In this document: positions 24,480 through 37,166 of the stretch, piece by piece | How positions within the stretch are numbered: position 1 is the first letter of the stretch | Layout of the letters: every line of letters begins with the position of its first letter | The notes under the pieces: model-generated | Database searches by the model: none | The model's input: the letters and a program-made list of their open reading frames with translations, nothing else | What the model was told of the DNA's origin: nothing | Assembly: GCA_022575985.1 (NCBI GenBank) | Contig: JAKSXM010000272.1 | Coordinates: forward strand, 8,556,001-8,620,000 | DNA: 64,000 nt | DNA from: Anagrus nilaparvatae | Taxonomy: Eukaryota; Arthropoda; Insecta; Hymenoptera; Mymaridae | Direction of reading: 5' to 3' | Position numbers and translations under genes: made by a program

Positions 24480-25450
24480 ACGGCTGTATCTGAGTTCCGC
24501 AAATCGGATTAAAAAATAAATGAGTTCCGCAAATTTTAAGCTACTTAATTTTCGATTTTTTTACGAATTCCGCAAAAAGATTATCCCTATTGTTTAAATT
24601 TTAATACAGATTATCGCTTTAATCACTGAATAAGATTTTACGAATTCCGCAAATTAAAAAAAAAAAATTATTATGGCAGAACGAAATGGTTATATATTAA
24701 CGAATTTTTGATAATATAATAAATAGCTGAAAGCTATATTGATAAGGATACATCTTTTAACCCCAATAAGTGGGCCTTGGAAAAATTTGGCAAGGATCGG
24801 ATGACTAATATGTGTGAATCTTTTTTCGATCTTTTCACTCAAAGTATATAATTCATATATACTAACATTTATGACGTAGTAGAAATACTTATGGAATGGC
24901 ATGAAGAAATTTTTATAATGATTCGATCAGCTAACGATTTTCCAAGGAAAATAACTAATCAAAATTCTTTAAATAAACTAGCAGCTTTTTATTTACACAA
25001 ATTTGAGTACAACCACCGTCTTATAACGAGATGTGATTTTGTAAAAAATGTTTCCACGTAGTATAAAATATTCATACCACAAAACAATGATAATTAATAG
25101 TTAATAAAAAATTAAAAGTTAATAATAAATTAAAAGTAACATTAAAAATTAAGGCATTGAACCAAATATTATCAATCCCAAGTCTGTTTTAAAAAAGTGA
25201 GGAAATATTGTTTTTCTTTTTACCAAAAATAAGTATACTTTATCTTTAAAACATGGTATCCTTTCATTTTTTGCGGAACTCGATATGCCTGAAGCTTAAG
25301 ATATTTATCAAAAATAATCCCTTGAAAATAATCGGATGATCGGCATAAGTATTAGCGGAATTCGTAAAAGATGGTGTGGATTAAAGTTAGCGGAATTCGT
25401 AAAGATTTTGGAGATAATTTTTGGGGATTAGCGGAACTCGAATACGTCCT
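24480..25450. mobile_element. ~970-bp element with four direct and four inverted subterminal GA(A/G)TTCCGC motifs
   Basis: GA(A/G)TTCCGC occurs at 24492, 24522, 24565 and 24642. Its reverse complement occurs at 25273, 25355, 25390 and 25431. Nothing similar lies in the ~620-bp middle. This symmetric clustering is what transposase-binding subterminal repeats look like (hAT- or P-like elements). No transposase frame. The exact ends are uncertain. Confidence 0.65.
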
Positions 25451-26236
25451 AAAATACATAGTTTCAATTTTTATTAAAAAAATTCTTATACTTTAGGTGC
25501 CAAAAGTTGAATATAGGATTGAATCATAGAACCAGACATCCAAAGTGTTTGAGAGTAGGCTTATTTAAAAGATAAAAATCGATGAAATTATAAAAATTCT
25601 CAAATCATTATCCTCCAAATATTTTTTTCCAAATATTTTCTGTATTTGACTGTATTGTCAAATTGTTGTAACCAAAAATAAACCTTTCAATAATTTTTAA
25701 TAATTAAATTTTAGAAAATATTTGTAATCACCCAATGGTACCGATTTTTAGCCTATAAATACTTAGCATTTACTTGGACGACTGATTTCTTGGAACCAAT
25801 GACGCTAATAATTTTTAAATTGATCAAAAAAGTTATAATGATAGAAATAAATTAACTGAATGTAAATAGTAATTTGTATAATATTTTATTGTTTTTATTT
25901 TACTTTCACTCAACACTGAAAGGATTAGTAATAAATATAAAACAATAATTTTTATAATATACTTTTAAACAAAATTATGACTATTTTATAATTAAAAAAT
26001 TTAATGACGGTAAACAATTTTTTTTAATGCAGTTCATGGATAAAATATTAATAATAGAATAGTTTTAGTTTTTTTATTGTATAAGTATATACAAGACATT
26101 TCGCGTCAAAACAGTTGCTTGATTAATTTTTAAATTAACAAAAAACAATCGCATTTTGAAAGTTCAATTATTTTTTTATTCATTTAAAAACTCAGATCTG
26201 ATGTCCTTTTTTTGTATCAAAATAAATTTTAATATA
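25451..26236. other. Intergenic, nothing recognised
   Basis: AT-rich sequence without gene or clear repeat. Confidence 0.4.
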
Positions 26237-26366
26237 CACGGCCAGGCTGCTTTGCTTGAAATTTTTTCGTTGCTTGAATTTTCAAGCAAATGCTTGAAAT
26301 TTCAAGCAAACTGCTTGAATATTCAAGTAAACTGCTTGAAAATTCAAGCAAAGCAGCCTGGCCGTG
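26237..26366. mobile_element. 130-bp MITE with 24-bp perfect TIRs and TA duplication
   Basis: Ends CACGGCCAGGCTGCTTTGCT and its reverse complement, TA on both sides (26235-26236, 26367-26368). The interior is a run of short palindromes of the form GCTTGAAATTTCAAGC, with central variation. Confidence 0.82.
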
Positions 26367-26747
26367 TAATCTATTTTTACCCAAATTAACAGAGAAAAGA
26401 ATAAATATTTGACGTATTTAATGGAGTGGGAGGAGAGCGGGTAAATGAAATTTGGGTTTACGGACTAAGAATATTTTGGCATATTAGTTCAAACTAATTC
26501 CATTAAGATCATTGATCGAATTAAAACAAAAATCAGTTGACAGTTTTTTTTATTTAACTGAAGTTAACTGGAACAGTCCATATAGAAACTTTAATGCATA
26601 TAAATTAAAACTTATCTCCATCATTTAAGATACTAGTAACAGCTGCTACTTCAAAAGATTTAACTATATAGTAGTATAAGATACTGTGACATACCACCTG
26701 TAACTTTCGCTTTTACAACAGTTGAAATTCGCTCTATTAAAAAATAA

Positions 26748-29700
26748 ATGAAAATGAAATATTTTCATAGTAAAATTTTTGTAATTATTTTTTTTAAAGT
26801 TAGTTTAATTTTGTGTATGGATAACCAAGAGAATGATTTAAAATTAGAACTTGTTCAAGTTGTAAGTAGTTTTTGAAAAAAATTCAGGTTCCTTTGCTTA
26901 ACTTAGATTTTTTTTAGTTTAAGCAGATTAACCGTGTATAGAAAAAGTTTTAGAAAAATTATAAAATAGGAAATCATTTTTTATAGATTTTTCGACATGG
27001 CGATAGAACTCCTACTGTTTCTGAATATTCATTTTTAAATTATTTAAATACAACAGTGTTTGAACCATTTGGCTTAGGACAATTAACTAATGTAAGTTAA
27101 AATCATAATCATTAAAAATTTTGAAAATAATTTATTTGCATTTTTATATCATTAAAAAGCAAAAGTATATTAAATTTTTTCAAAATTATCTACAGGAAGG
27201 TAAAAGACGAGAATTCAAACTTGGTCAAATGTTAAGAGAAAAATATGACAGTTTTCTCGGAGACACATATAGACCTGACGATGTGTATTCTTATAGCAGT
27301 TATAATGGTCGCACAAAAGAATCATTACAACTTGTCTTAGCAGCGTTATTTCCACCATCAAATTCTTTAAAATGGAATGAAAATCTTAATTGGATACCAA
27401 TAAGTATAAATTCACTTCCTGGACCTTTAGATGTAAATATTCATCCATATAAATGCCAAGAGTAAACAATTTAATTATATTTAACTTATTTACGTAGTTA
27501 AAAAAACAATTATTTAATTAATCCTATGATACAAAACAAGATTTTTTTTTTTATTTTATGATTACATTACAAAAGACTTTGAGTAGATTTCTACAAAGAT
27601 AATTTCAAACATGAGATTTTAAATTTTACAAAATAATCATCTCTGTTTGACAACAAATTCTTGTTAATTTTATTTCATATAATGTTGTAAACTATTATTA
27701 GTGTTATGATATTATATCAGAACAATAATATTCTGTAATCGCGACAGTTATATGCATATCATAGGGGCAATTATATACATTTAATTCTCGTGTAAATATT
27801 ATGGAATCATAGCAATCAAATTAAATATTAATGTTTTCTTTTCCAATATTAATTTTTTGGGTTTTTGGATTCCCATAGATGTTTAATTGTGTATTTCAAT
27901 CGACTTATTTTGAGTTCTACCAAAGATTTTAATTTTTTTTATTTTTTACCTTTGATATTTTTGACAATTATTATTTTTTTGCTCGCAAGCTATCGTAATC
28001 AATTATGAATACCGTAACCAAATTATTAAAATAAAAAAATTCTTAGTTTTGTGAAAAAATTTTTTAGTAAATTTCATTAAAAATTGAGAGTAAACAAAAC
28101 TTTATAAATTTGGTAATGTTTATTAGATTTTTGTTTATATATAAAACAACTAAGTATGTCGTTCAAGCCAATTTATTAATATCTTAGTAGATCAAGAAAA
28201 TTGCATGATAAAATTAGGTGATTTTCGACATTACCAGGAAAACTGATTTAAACTCAAATAGAGGATTATAAAATGAATATGTAAAAGACCCTTTAAAGGG
28301 GGGGGGGGTATGGTCAGAATTGCATTTTTCGAACTAATTTTTAAGATTTTTTTTTATCGATCTGGTAAAAGTAAGATAAACGGGTGAAGGTCTATACTAA
28401 AGAAAAACTATTTAAGAGAATCCAAAAAAATTTTTATTAAAAAACATTGAAAATTGACCATTTTGTCATTAATTGTATGTTGACGTTTATGTAAAAAATA
28501 AATTTGCGGTGAGACACGTAACTAATAGCTGCATCATCTGAAACGAAAAAACCAAAAATAGTTTGTTAGTTAGTAAGTTCCTTGGGGTATTGACGTCGAG
28601 TTTTTTTATTTATTTCAATTATTCAATTTTTGGTGCGAGTTTAAACTCAAAAAACGAAAAAAAAGAATTTTTTTTTTTGGAATTTCTGTTTTCAATCATA
28701 AAAAATTCTATAAATAAAAAAAAAAATTGAAAAAAAAAATATATCTCGACGTCAATACCTTGTGAATTGTCTAGAGAGTAACGTGTCTCACCGACTTGAA
28801 AAAAAAATTTCTCAAAAAATGCGTTTAAAGTTTTTTTTTATAAATAGTTTTGTAAAATTCTTGTAAAAGTCTATGCCCATAGCTTTGTTAAGAAAGAACC
28901 CCCCTTAAAGAAAGAACGTATTTTTTAGCCTGATAAACCATTTATTTTTAAAATAGATATTTTCATACTTTTCTCACAGTCTTTTAAATTATTAAAATAT
29001 TTTAAATTATCAAATATTTTTATAAATTAATTATTTAAAAAAATAGTGATAATTATATTTCAATCAGGTATGAAGAAGAGCATAGGAAAATTCGAAACTC
29101 TGAAGCTTTTAAAAATATTATGCAAAAATATAAAATCTCACTAACTGTATTAGAAAATTATTACAAAATGAAAATTGATCTAGTAAATCTTCATAGGATC
29201 CGTGATAACTTAAAAATTTTGGTAAGTTTAGTATTTTATCAATATTAAAACAATATATATTTTCTAAATTTTAAATTAAATTTTAGGGGGAATTGAAATT
29301 ACCATTTCCAGAGTGGTATACGACGGAGATTCATAATAATATTTATAATGCTTCAAGAGATTTATTCTTAATACAAGCCTATACCACAAAATTAGTTAAA
29401 TACACAGTTGGAAGTTTAATTAATAAATTTATTCAAAATATGCAAGAAAGTAATATCAATTCAAAAAAAATATATTTGTTTAGTGGACATGATCGTAATA
29501 TATATACATTTGCTAAGGCACATCAATTTGAAATTCCCGGAGAATTACCTAAATATGGTTGTGCTTTTATATTAGAAAAATATCGAGGTTTAGATAATCA
29601 AATTTACATTAGAGTATGTTTTTTTATTCAAATATTTTAATTTTTTCAACTTCTTTATTTATCTTTAATTTATTCATTTTTTAGTTGCTTTATTGGACTG

Positions 29701-29879
29701 GAGTTACTGAAGAACTTATCCCTGTAAATATAAACAATTGTCCGAATCAAATTTGTCCATTAACAAAATATGTAGAATTCATAGACCCAATACTAATGAA
29801 AAATGACGAATTACGTTGTCTATATAATAATTTAACACCAGAAAATGTAGAAAATATTTTAAAGATTTCTGATGATTAA
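26748..29879 (+). CDS. Secreted histidine acid phosphatase A (venom acid phosphatase Acph-1-like), 6 exons, 386 aa
   Basis: A secreted member of the histidine acid phosphatase family (branch 2), which hydrolyses phosphomonoesters through a phosphohistidine intermediate. Exons: 26748-26861, 26987-27091, 27196-27461, 29068-29221, 29287-29613, 29685-29879. All introns are GT-AG, phases 0,0,2,0,0, and the total of 1161 nt is in frame. Exon 1 supplies a hydrophobic signal peptide ending near LILCMDN. Exon 2 opens with the catalytic IFRHGDRTP. Exon 3 has DSFLGDTY and RTKESLQLVLAALFPP. Exon 5 has the proton-donor motif GHDRNIYTFAKAH. N-glycosylation sequons NTT and NAS are present. At the family position of the second-domain active-site Arg (RST/RSS) this protein has Tyr (DVYSYSSYNGRT), so activity is doubtful. 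AATAAA lies just after the stop (29887). ATG 26748 was chosen; ATG 26754 is an equally usable start. A role in venom is inferred only from the subfamily. Confidence 0.92.
28507..28794. mobile_element. Foldback in intron 3 of acid phosphatase A
   Basis: CGGTGAGACACGTAAC at the left is inverted at the right (GTGTCTCACCG), and GGTATTGACGTCGAG near 28590 pairs with CTCGACGTCAATACC near 28745. A G9 run at about 28302 and CCCCCC near 28908 may mark a larger element (about 28290-28915). Confidence 0.55.
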
Positions 29880-31560
29880 TAATTTAAATAAATTATTTCA
29901 TAAATCACTTTCCTCGTTTCATTTGTCCCCATAAAGCTTATCCCGTATATGCAGTCAGTGATAAGATTTGAATCTACTTCTACTACCTTCTACTATCTTC
30001 ATTGGATGTAGAGCAAAACAACGAAAGGTAAAAACCCACGAGGTTAAAAAAACCCGAAAATTTCCATCTAGAAAATAATATATGGTAAAAAAAAACAAAG
30101 AAAAATTATATTTTGAAGTTTTTAAGTACGAAGTAATTGAAGGTGAATGATTTTTTTAATGCATAGAAATATAACGAATTTTATTTTTGCTGATTTTTTA
30201 ACAACAAAAGATTTAATATAACGATTTTTAACATAACGAAAATTCTATTTTAACATCAAAGACGAAAATTTTATTTCTTGCTTTGAAAACAAAAATATTT
30301 TTAGATTTTAAATAGGATAATCATATTTTATTATGTCTATAGGCTGATTCCATGTAAAACGCACGTGGACTTGCAGATAGGGTCTTCCGATTGGTCTGAA
30401 ACTTTGCACAGGTGATTATACCTATAAAATGTCCTCTCTCCCCAAATTTTATGTCGTAAAATTGCTTCTAACCATCTCTTTGAATTTTTAAAAATTTGGA
30501 CCAATTCCAAGCTCTCATCCACCAACTTTTGCTTCACTATATAAAAGCATGAAGAAATGTTAAAAAAATTATTGAAAAACCGCTATCGACCGAAAATTTC
30601 CCTGGCTATCCGAATTTCTAAACCGTTTTTTTAAATTTTCACGTAAATAGCCAGAAAATTGGAAAATGTGAGCGGTTCCGGCTGTAGCTGATAACCCAAA
30701 ACCCATCACTTGAAATAATTTCAAACTGGGGGTGGAGACCCTATACTTTTGCCTGGTATTAATATGGGCTTAACTATTTTCACCTAGGGAAAGGTTATAC
30801 CGACAATTAGTGAAATTTTCCAATTTTGAAAATGCAAATTTAGCACACAAAAAAGCTATATTTTTATGCAAATTTAGGCAAAACCGATTTTATATGTATT
30901 TATCATAAAATAAATTTTTTGCAATGCCTTTAAATCTTTTATATTCATATATATAGTCAATTCTACAAAATTAGACCTTTTGTCACAGTATAGTAGCAAT
31001 ATTAATAATGCGCTTCACATTTTCACACTGATTTATCAAAAGCATTTAAAAGCAATAAAACAACATAATTTAAAAGCAATTTTAAATTGTTGGTATTTTA
31101 AAATTTTCGGAAAAAAAAATTTAGAATTTTTTATTTTCATTATAATGGCCTTTTTAATTGATTTCAGTCAATTACCATATTTTAAATTTTCGTAATTTTT
31201 TTTTCAGTATATTATGACTTATATATATATATTACTACACTGAAAATCTTTTTGGTGTTTTGACCAATTGCGTTCAGTCATCATATCTAATAAATTTTTC
31301 AGAGCTCTCACAGCTTAATTTCGGGCCATATAGCCCCAAAATCGTTGCCCCTCGCAACTATTTATTAGGGCTTTAGATAAGTAAAATAGGTTGGAGTCAA
31401 GAGGCACAAATATTAGTGTTACAGAAGCCTGAGATTTTAAAGTATTAAAATTTATTTCTTAAATCTGTTTTACATTAAAATTCAATTAAACTCCTTGGTT
31501 TTTCAATTTCTAAAATTTTTAATTATTTATTATTATTTCAATTTAAAGATTATGCTTATA
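29880..31560. other. Intergenic after phosphatase A, dispersed-repeat-like, no gene
   Basis: 30330-30750 has a more GC-balanced, repeat-like composition. The minus-strand open frame 30337-30537 has no recognisable domain. No gene called. Confidence 0.4.
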
Positions 31561-31564
31561 TTAA

Positions 31565-31945
31565 TATTTTTTTCTCATAAATTATTCTTTTCGTATAGAC
31601 GAAGTCAGCTATTTTGAAAATAATGATTTGTTCCACGTGCTAGACAATAATCCTGTTGGAAGGTTTTTATTAATAAATTATAAATATACAATGATTATTG
31701 ATTTGTCAATCCTGACTGAATTGGTCTTAAATGAAGAACTTTTGAGGAGCGTTAACTTAAAGTAAAAACCTTCTTATATAAGATAATTTAAAATATAAAA
31801 GATTATTCAAATAAATTTACTTATTTTTATTTTTTTTTACAAAGAATAAGCATGCATCGATTTAAAGAACTTATCGAAAAAGCTATCCAAATTTTTCCAA
31901 TTGTAAAGAAGAATTATTTACTCCGTTTGAAATAGATAGCTTAAA
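31565..31945 (+). pseudogene. Unrecognised two-exon coding fragment, frameshifted (weak MCM-N-terminal resemblance)
   Basis: An open stretch from about 31565 to 31760, ending LNEELLRSVNL and a GTAAAA donor, can be joined in phase to an exon starting near 31850 (after AATAAG) reading MHRFKELIEKAIQIF, which soon reaches a TAG. A +1 shift would continue into EELFTPFEIDSLKGP across the retrotransposon insertion at 31945. The pattern hydrophobic-DLxxL...ELL...xRFxELIEKAI resembles the N-terminal helical region of MCM8/MCM-like proteins. That is only a resemblance read by eye. It is probably a decayed gene piece. Confidence 0.3.
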
Positions 31946-32305
31946 AGGTCCATGGAGGCCGGAAGTAGTCGTCCCGGAAATGCTGCGCAGTGCCGGTAAC
32001 TGGTACAGTGTGGCAGAGTACGTACGGGCGACACTGATTGGAAAAAAGGAGGAAGGTTTCCTCTCGTAGGAAAATAAAACAGGGACTTCCGGTCCGGATT
32101 CTATGATATTGTCATAAATGCAGGAGGGTGGGGAGTTTAGTGGGTATTGTAATTCCTCAATTGTGTATATCTGGGCAACCCCAGATACAAATTTGAGGTT
32201 GAGTCCCACATAACCAAACAGTACGCGTGTATGGTATGCGTAAATGCATTCTCCTCGTCCTACGAAAAAGGCCCCTTCTTGAAGGGGCCCAAAAAAAAAA
32301 AAAAG
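31945..32305 (+). mobile_element. 5'-truncated non-LTR retrotransposon copy with poly(A) and target-site duplication
   Basis: The first ~115 nt encode the C-terminal tail of a LINE ORF2 (VVVPEMLRSAGNWYSVAEYV..., stop near 32070). A ~220-nt 3' UTR and 14 A's follow. The flanks repeat AAAGGTCCAT on both sides (about 31939-31948 and 32301-32311). The copy inserted at 46866-47290 encodes the same tail, ending at the same stop. The minus-strand open frame here (31883-32332) is a shadow. Confidence 0.85.
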
Positions 32306-32334
32306 GTCCATCAGGCATTTTCTACAGTACATAT

Positions 32335-35300
32335 ATGAAAAAATTAAAAAGCAAATAAGAGAAAGAGAACTTTAATAATTAATTTTAGGCTCTAATTTAC
32401 TTTTTTAAATTTAAAACCATCAGTAAATATAAATTTTATTTAATTAATTAAACATTTAGTTTCAAAATTTTAAATTGTGCAAATATACAATTTTATAATA
32501 TAAAAAATAAATAATGATAGTAAACTTTTTATTAAAGAATAAATTATGTAAGCTACAGTTACTTTTTATTACTAAGGTTAGGTTTATTACTTTGATTAAT
32601 CATTGGGTTTTGAAGTATAATAAAATAGTCAAGTTTGCCTCGCAAATCCACCCAAATCTTATGAAAATAAATTTTTCTGCTGAAACCATTCAGGAAGATA
32701 TAAGGAAAAAAACGCAGCAAAAAATTTTTTGTCATTCAAATGTGGTAAAAACACTCCCAACCCCCCCCCCCCCCATTTACCCAAAAAGTTCAAAATAAAC
32801 ATTGGGTGTAGCATCCTTATTTAACCATTTTATTAAAAAGAAAACGATTTTTTTTTATTTTCGTGGGATTTAGTAGGTATTTTGGGCTGCTAAAAATTTT
32901 CAGGATTATTTACTTTTAAAGCTCAGTTATTATAACCCCAATATTTTGTTATTGTGAGTAACCAAAAAAATAATAATTATGCGAACCTAAATTCAGGATG
33001 TAAAATTATTAATTTGGGGCTGAGGCCCCCAAAATCATTGTGCTATCTCAGCCTGGGGTTTAAGTGCCGTGGTCAACGGTCCAAGTGCGCAGAACCACAA
33101 TAGTATTTTAAGTATCAAGGGCGTAAAAGTTTAGACACTAGCACGAGTGCTCGGCGAAGCACGAGTGTCTAAAGTATTTCGCCCATGGTGCTTACACTAT
33201 TTTTTGCCCTACTGGGCTTAAAATGGGTGCTGAAATTTCACAAAAAATTTTACGCCCGCATTTTACGCCCGGGCGGGCAAAAAAAGAATTTCAGTGTATA
33301 TGAACAAATAAAAAAAAAAGAAAAATTTAATTTCGGATTTTCACCAATATAAAAAATACATTTTCGTAATAAAATTTTTCCTTTTTCTTGATTTCGATCT
33401 ACTTTTTTTCGGTATTAAATTATTCGTTGTATATTTTTTCATAACTAAATCATTCTTATTAATTATTTTAAGATTGAATTTTTTCGGGTTATTTTACACT
33501 CATGGATTTTACCTTTCGTGGTTTTGCACTACATCCTCTTCATTTATGTGTTGCATTTAGATTAAATTGTGTTTACACACTTTCGCAGCAGTGTCGAGCA
33601 GTATGCAATTGTATATTAGCTGCAACATGTATTATCAATTTAAATTAACTAACTATTCTTTAGTCGGAATCAGGATCCTGCACACCCCTAATCTAGGTTA
33701 TTTTCAATATGAAATATCTTTATAGGGAGCGAAAATCAAGGGGTGTGTAAAAAAAGTTTGATTTGAGTGGGGTAAAATGGTACTTAAAATAATTTCGATT
33801 TAGAAGCCTTAAAAAATTGAATTCCTTATGAGTTTCTAGTTTCAAAACGTTTTTAAAATTTAATTTTTCATGAAAATCAAGGCAACCAGCAATCCCAGGT
33901 GCCTTTTTTTCCTGACCTTACACGACGCGGGTCTTAGAGACCCGAAGCAACTTTGTGCAGCTGTAACTTCTGTTTATATCAACGTAATTTGACTTGTAGG
34001 TTCTTTTTCGATTGGAAAACTACTCAAAAACAATGATAAGCAATAAAAATACTAATTTATTCGAATGTTAGCAGTGGCGATAAAAAAAATAAAAGTATTT
34101 TTTTAAAAAAGACTATTTTTTTCAAATTAGTGTAACTTTGCGACAAATAAAAATAAAAACCTTTGTAGATACTGTTAGATAAGTATGATCAAAAAATGAC
34201 TTTTGACTTTCTTTTGGTACCCAAATTATGCCCTGAAAATTTTACAGCAATCGCTTTTGTGGGCCGGAACTCCCCTCTAATCTGGGAATAGCTTTTAACA
34301 GATTTTATAGGTAGAAAAAACTGCAAATCACCAGTATTTATTATTAATAATTGCTTTTAAAAATATTACAAAAACCTTACTCCCTTCCAATTTCAGCCTA
34401 CCTTATGCAAAGATTATCCCGGATGGTTAATTTTTGGAATTTTTTACTAAATTTTGGTTTATGGACTTGAGAAGTTTATAAAATGCTTTTTTATTTTTTG
34501 GGTTCATATTCCAATAGGCTCCACAACAGGAAACTTTTTTTTTTACAGCCTCTACTTTGACGCCCTTTATAAAATGCACAAAATTTGAAATATAATAAAT
34601 TTTTTTTCATTTCTTTGATGCATGTATGCATGCTATGAAAGAATTTATTTATTTAGTCTCTATACACTGCACTAGTTAATGTTTTTGTTTCTTAGGCAAG
34701 TCGGAATGTATAATATAACAATCAATATACCAATTATTCCTTTCAGAAAACTATGTTTTTATCTATTCAAAAAGGTTTTTTTGTAGAACGATGAAGTCGT
34801 GGGAGTGACAATTATGGGCTATTTAAATAGTTAAGGTGAATAATAATTTTGGAGGATAATATGCGTCCGCAGCCGACTTCAGATCTTATGGGGACTCTGC
34901 TGACATTCATCAGGATCAGAAAAAAATGCAGAAAACCTCTGTTAGCATGCGAATTGTACGAAGCCTTGTTATCTTCATTGTATTCGATTTTTCTTTTAAA
35001 TACTATGTTGGAAACAAGTTCCTGGACCATAAGTTGCAATATAACTTGAAAGTTTTTATTTAATAATTAATTTTTAAATTAACTACAAAACAAAACTGTC
35101 AAGACAGCAAGTGTTTCGAACTCATGACCACCATGAACAGAAATGCAGAGTCTCCCCCCCCCCCCTCGGGATATTGGGCCCTGGGATTTTAGTCACCAGA
35201 GATTTTGGCCACTCTGAATTTTATATGTTTGAAATATTCTTGTGTAGGCATGAAAATTAAGTAAAAGCTAGTAATTTACTTATCCCCTAATGGTATACTT

Positions 35301-36525
35301 GCACCTACCCCTATTATAAGCTACTCTTGGGGGTCAAGGGAGGAAAAGACCCCGAAGACCCCGCTATAACAAAACATGCAAAATCTGATTTATTCTGATT
35401 TTGATTGGTCGTACTGATTTTTTCATACGCATGATTTTATTGGGCGTTAGCGGTGTAAAGTATAAGTTTTTCTGATACATACGCTCTCACGTTATTTCTT
35501 TAAAAATACTTAATTATTAATAAAATTTAGTGTATTTATAGTTATAATTAAATATATATATTAAAAATCACAGAAATAAGAAATACAATATTATTTTCTT
35601 TTTTATTATAAAATTTTCTGAAAATTTCATAATCGTTTTTATCAAAGTAGTCGATTTATTGATGCTCTTTAGGGTCAGCGGCACCCGGCCCTGTATAAAA
35701 ATTTGTAAAACAATTTTAAATATTAATTTTTAAATTTGTTATAGACTATAAAAATAATTATAAATTTTAATATAAAAATTTTAATACAATATGTTTAAAC
35801 TAATAGAACATTACATTAGTACATGCAACCCACAATATATTATGAAAATTCATTCGAGTATTTCGTCATCCTATTATAAAATTACGCCGTCCAAGAGAAA
35901 AGAAAACTTTATTTTGAGGGACAAATCAATATTTGCATTCAGATACAATATTTAATATTTTCTTAAAATATAAATAATATTGATTTATTGAAATTCTGAA
36001 AAAAATTCAATATTTGCAATCTAAATATTTCTGTATTTATTAATGAATTCAGCCAGTTTTACGATGATTTAATCTCAGTAGCACGGGTGCCTTCCGAAAA
36101 CGTTAGTGCACGAGTGGGGTCTAGCGAGCCCCAGCGACTTTGTAATTCTATAACTCCTTCAAAATCGGTCCAAAATTAACTTCTATTTTTTATTTAGAAC
36201 GCAAAAGAGTTCACTATTGTGAAAACTAAAAATTTTTAGTCTTTTTAAAGATATTAAAAAAAGAAAATTTCTTGTCATCATTAAAAGGGTAATTTCTTAA
36301 TTAGCAATAAAAATAGTTTAAAGAATTATGAACAACTTTATAACTACTGAACAGGAAATGCCAAAGAGGTTAGTAAATAGTCAAAAATATGATCTTAAGC
36401 CATTGCAATGTTTTATTTTTATTATCTGGTAACTTGTATAACAATGCCACTATTTGCAACAAAATGAGGAAGTTTACAATAATATTTATACTATAACCTT
36501 CATTAATATTCGCAAATACACAATA
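32335..36525. other. Long intergenic stretch, repeat debris, no supported gene
   Basis: Visible items: a C13 run (about 32760); a GC-richer block at 33000-33300 with an imperfect hairpin around GCACGAGTG (33140-33175) and TTTTACGCCCG repeats; a repeat-like block at 33890-34330 whose start (GGTGCC...CGACG/GGGTCT...AGCGACTTTGT-like) recurs at about 36080-36150; a C12 tract at 35154. The overlapping frames 34812-35049 on both strands show no domain. Confidence 0.45.
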
Positions 36526-36529
36526 TTAA

Positions 36530-37162
36530 GGAGGCTCTTCAGTCACTGGGTTACTTATTTTAAAACTAAGGTATTCTAACTATATTTACTTAAAATGATC
36601 ATTTTTTAACTATCGAGTCGATATTTTGCGCAATTAAAAATAAAACAAAAAATTTTAAATGTTATGATAAAGTTTTGGTCATAGAATACTGAGATTCCGA
36701 ATCTCGTCAGTTTGGATCATAATTCTGCAAATATAAGCTCTTGTTGCAGAGCATTAATTTTTAGGGGGAAGGACCGAAAGAAATTTTTTTCCAAACCTTT
36801 TCTGTAATCATTTATAGCTATTTTTTTATTAATTTTAGAACTAAGTTTTAATGTTAATTAATGGTGAGTTATTATATTTTAAATTTTTTATATTTTGATT
36901 CTGGCATATCTTTATTTAAAATATTTTTTAAATCATGCGGACGTAATTCATTAATAATATATAATAAATAAATCATCTAAATTTAAATTTGAAATAATGA
37001 TGAACCTTTTCAAAACTATCCCCCTAAAAAGGAATCTTCTTCAACACGAGTTTAGCAGAATTATGATCCAAATGACCCAGATTTGGAATCTCAGGCATCA
37101 ATTTTTTGTTTTATTTTTAATTGCACAAAACATCGACTCGGTTTGTTTACTGAAGAGCATCC
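36530..37162. mobile_element. 633-bp TTAA-flanked element with long imperfect inverted repeats, ends GGAGGCTCTTCAGT
   Basis: The ends GGAGGCTCTTCAGT and ACTGAAGAGCATCC are inverted (one mismatch), flanked by TTAA at 36526-36529 and 37163-37166. The arms extend far inward: TCGAGTCGATATTTTGCGCA (near 36615) and TTTGGATCATAATTCTGC (near 36710) both recur inverted at 37045-37145. No real ORF (36997-37185 is arm sequence). Confidence 0.78.
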
Positions 37163-37166
37163 TTAA

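Noticed and set aside
31883..32332. 149-aa minus-strand frame as a gene
   Set aside because: It is antisense to a LINE tail with poly(A) and target duplication on the plus strand.
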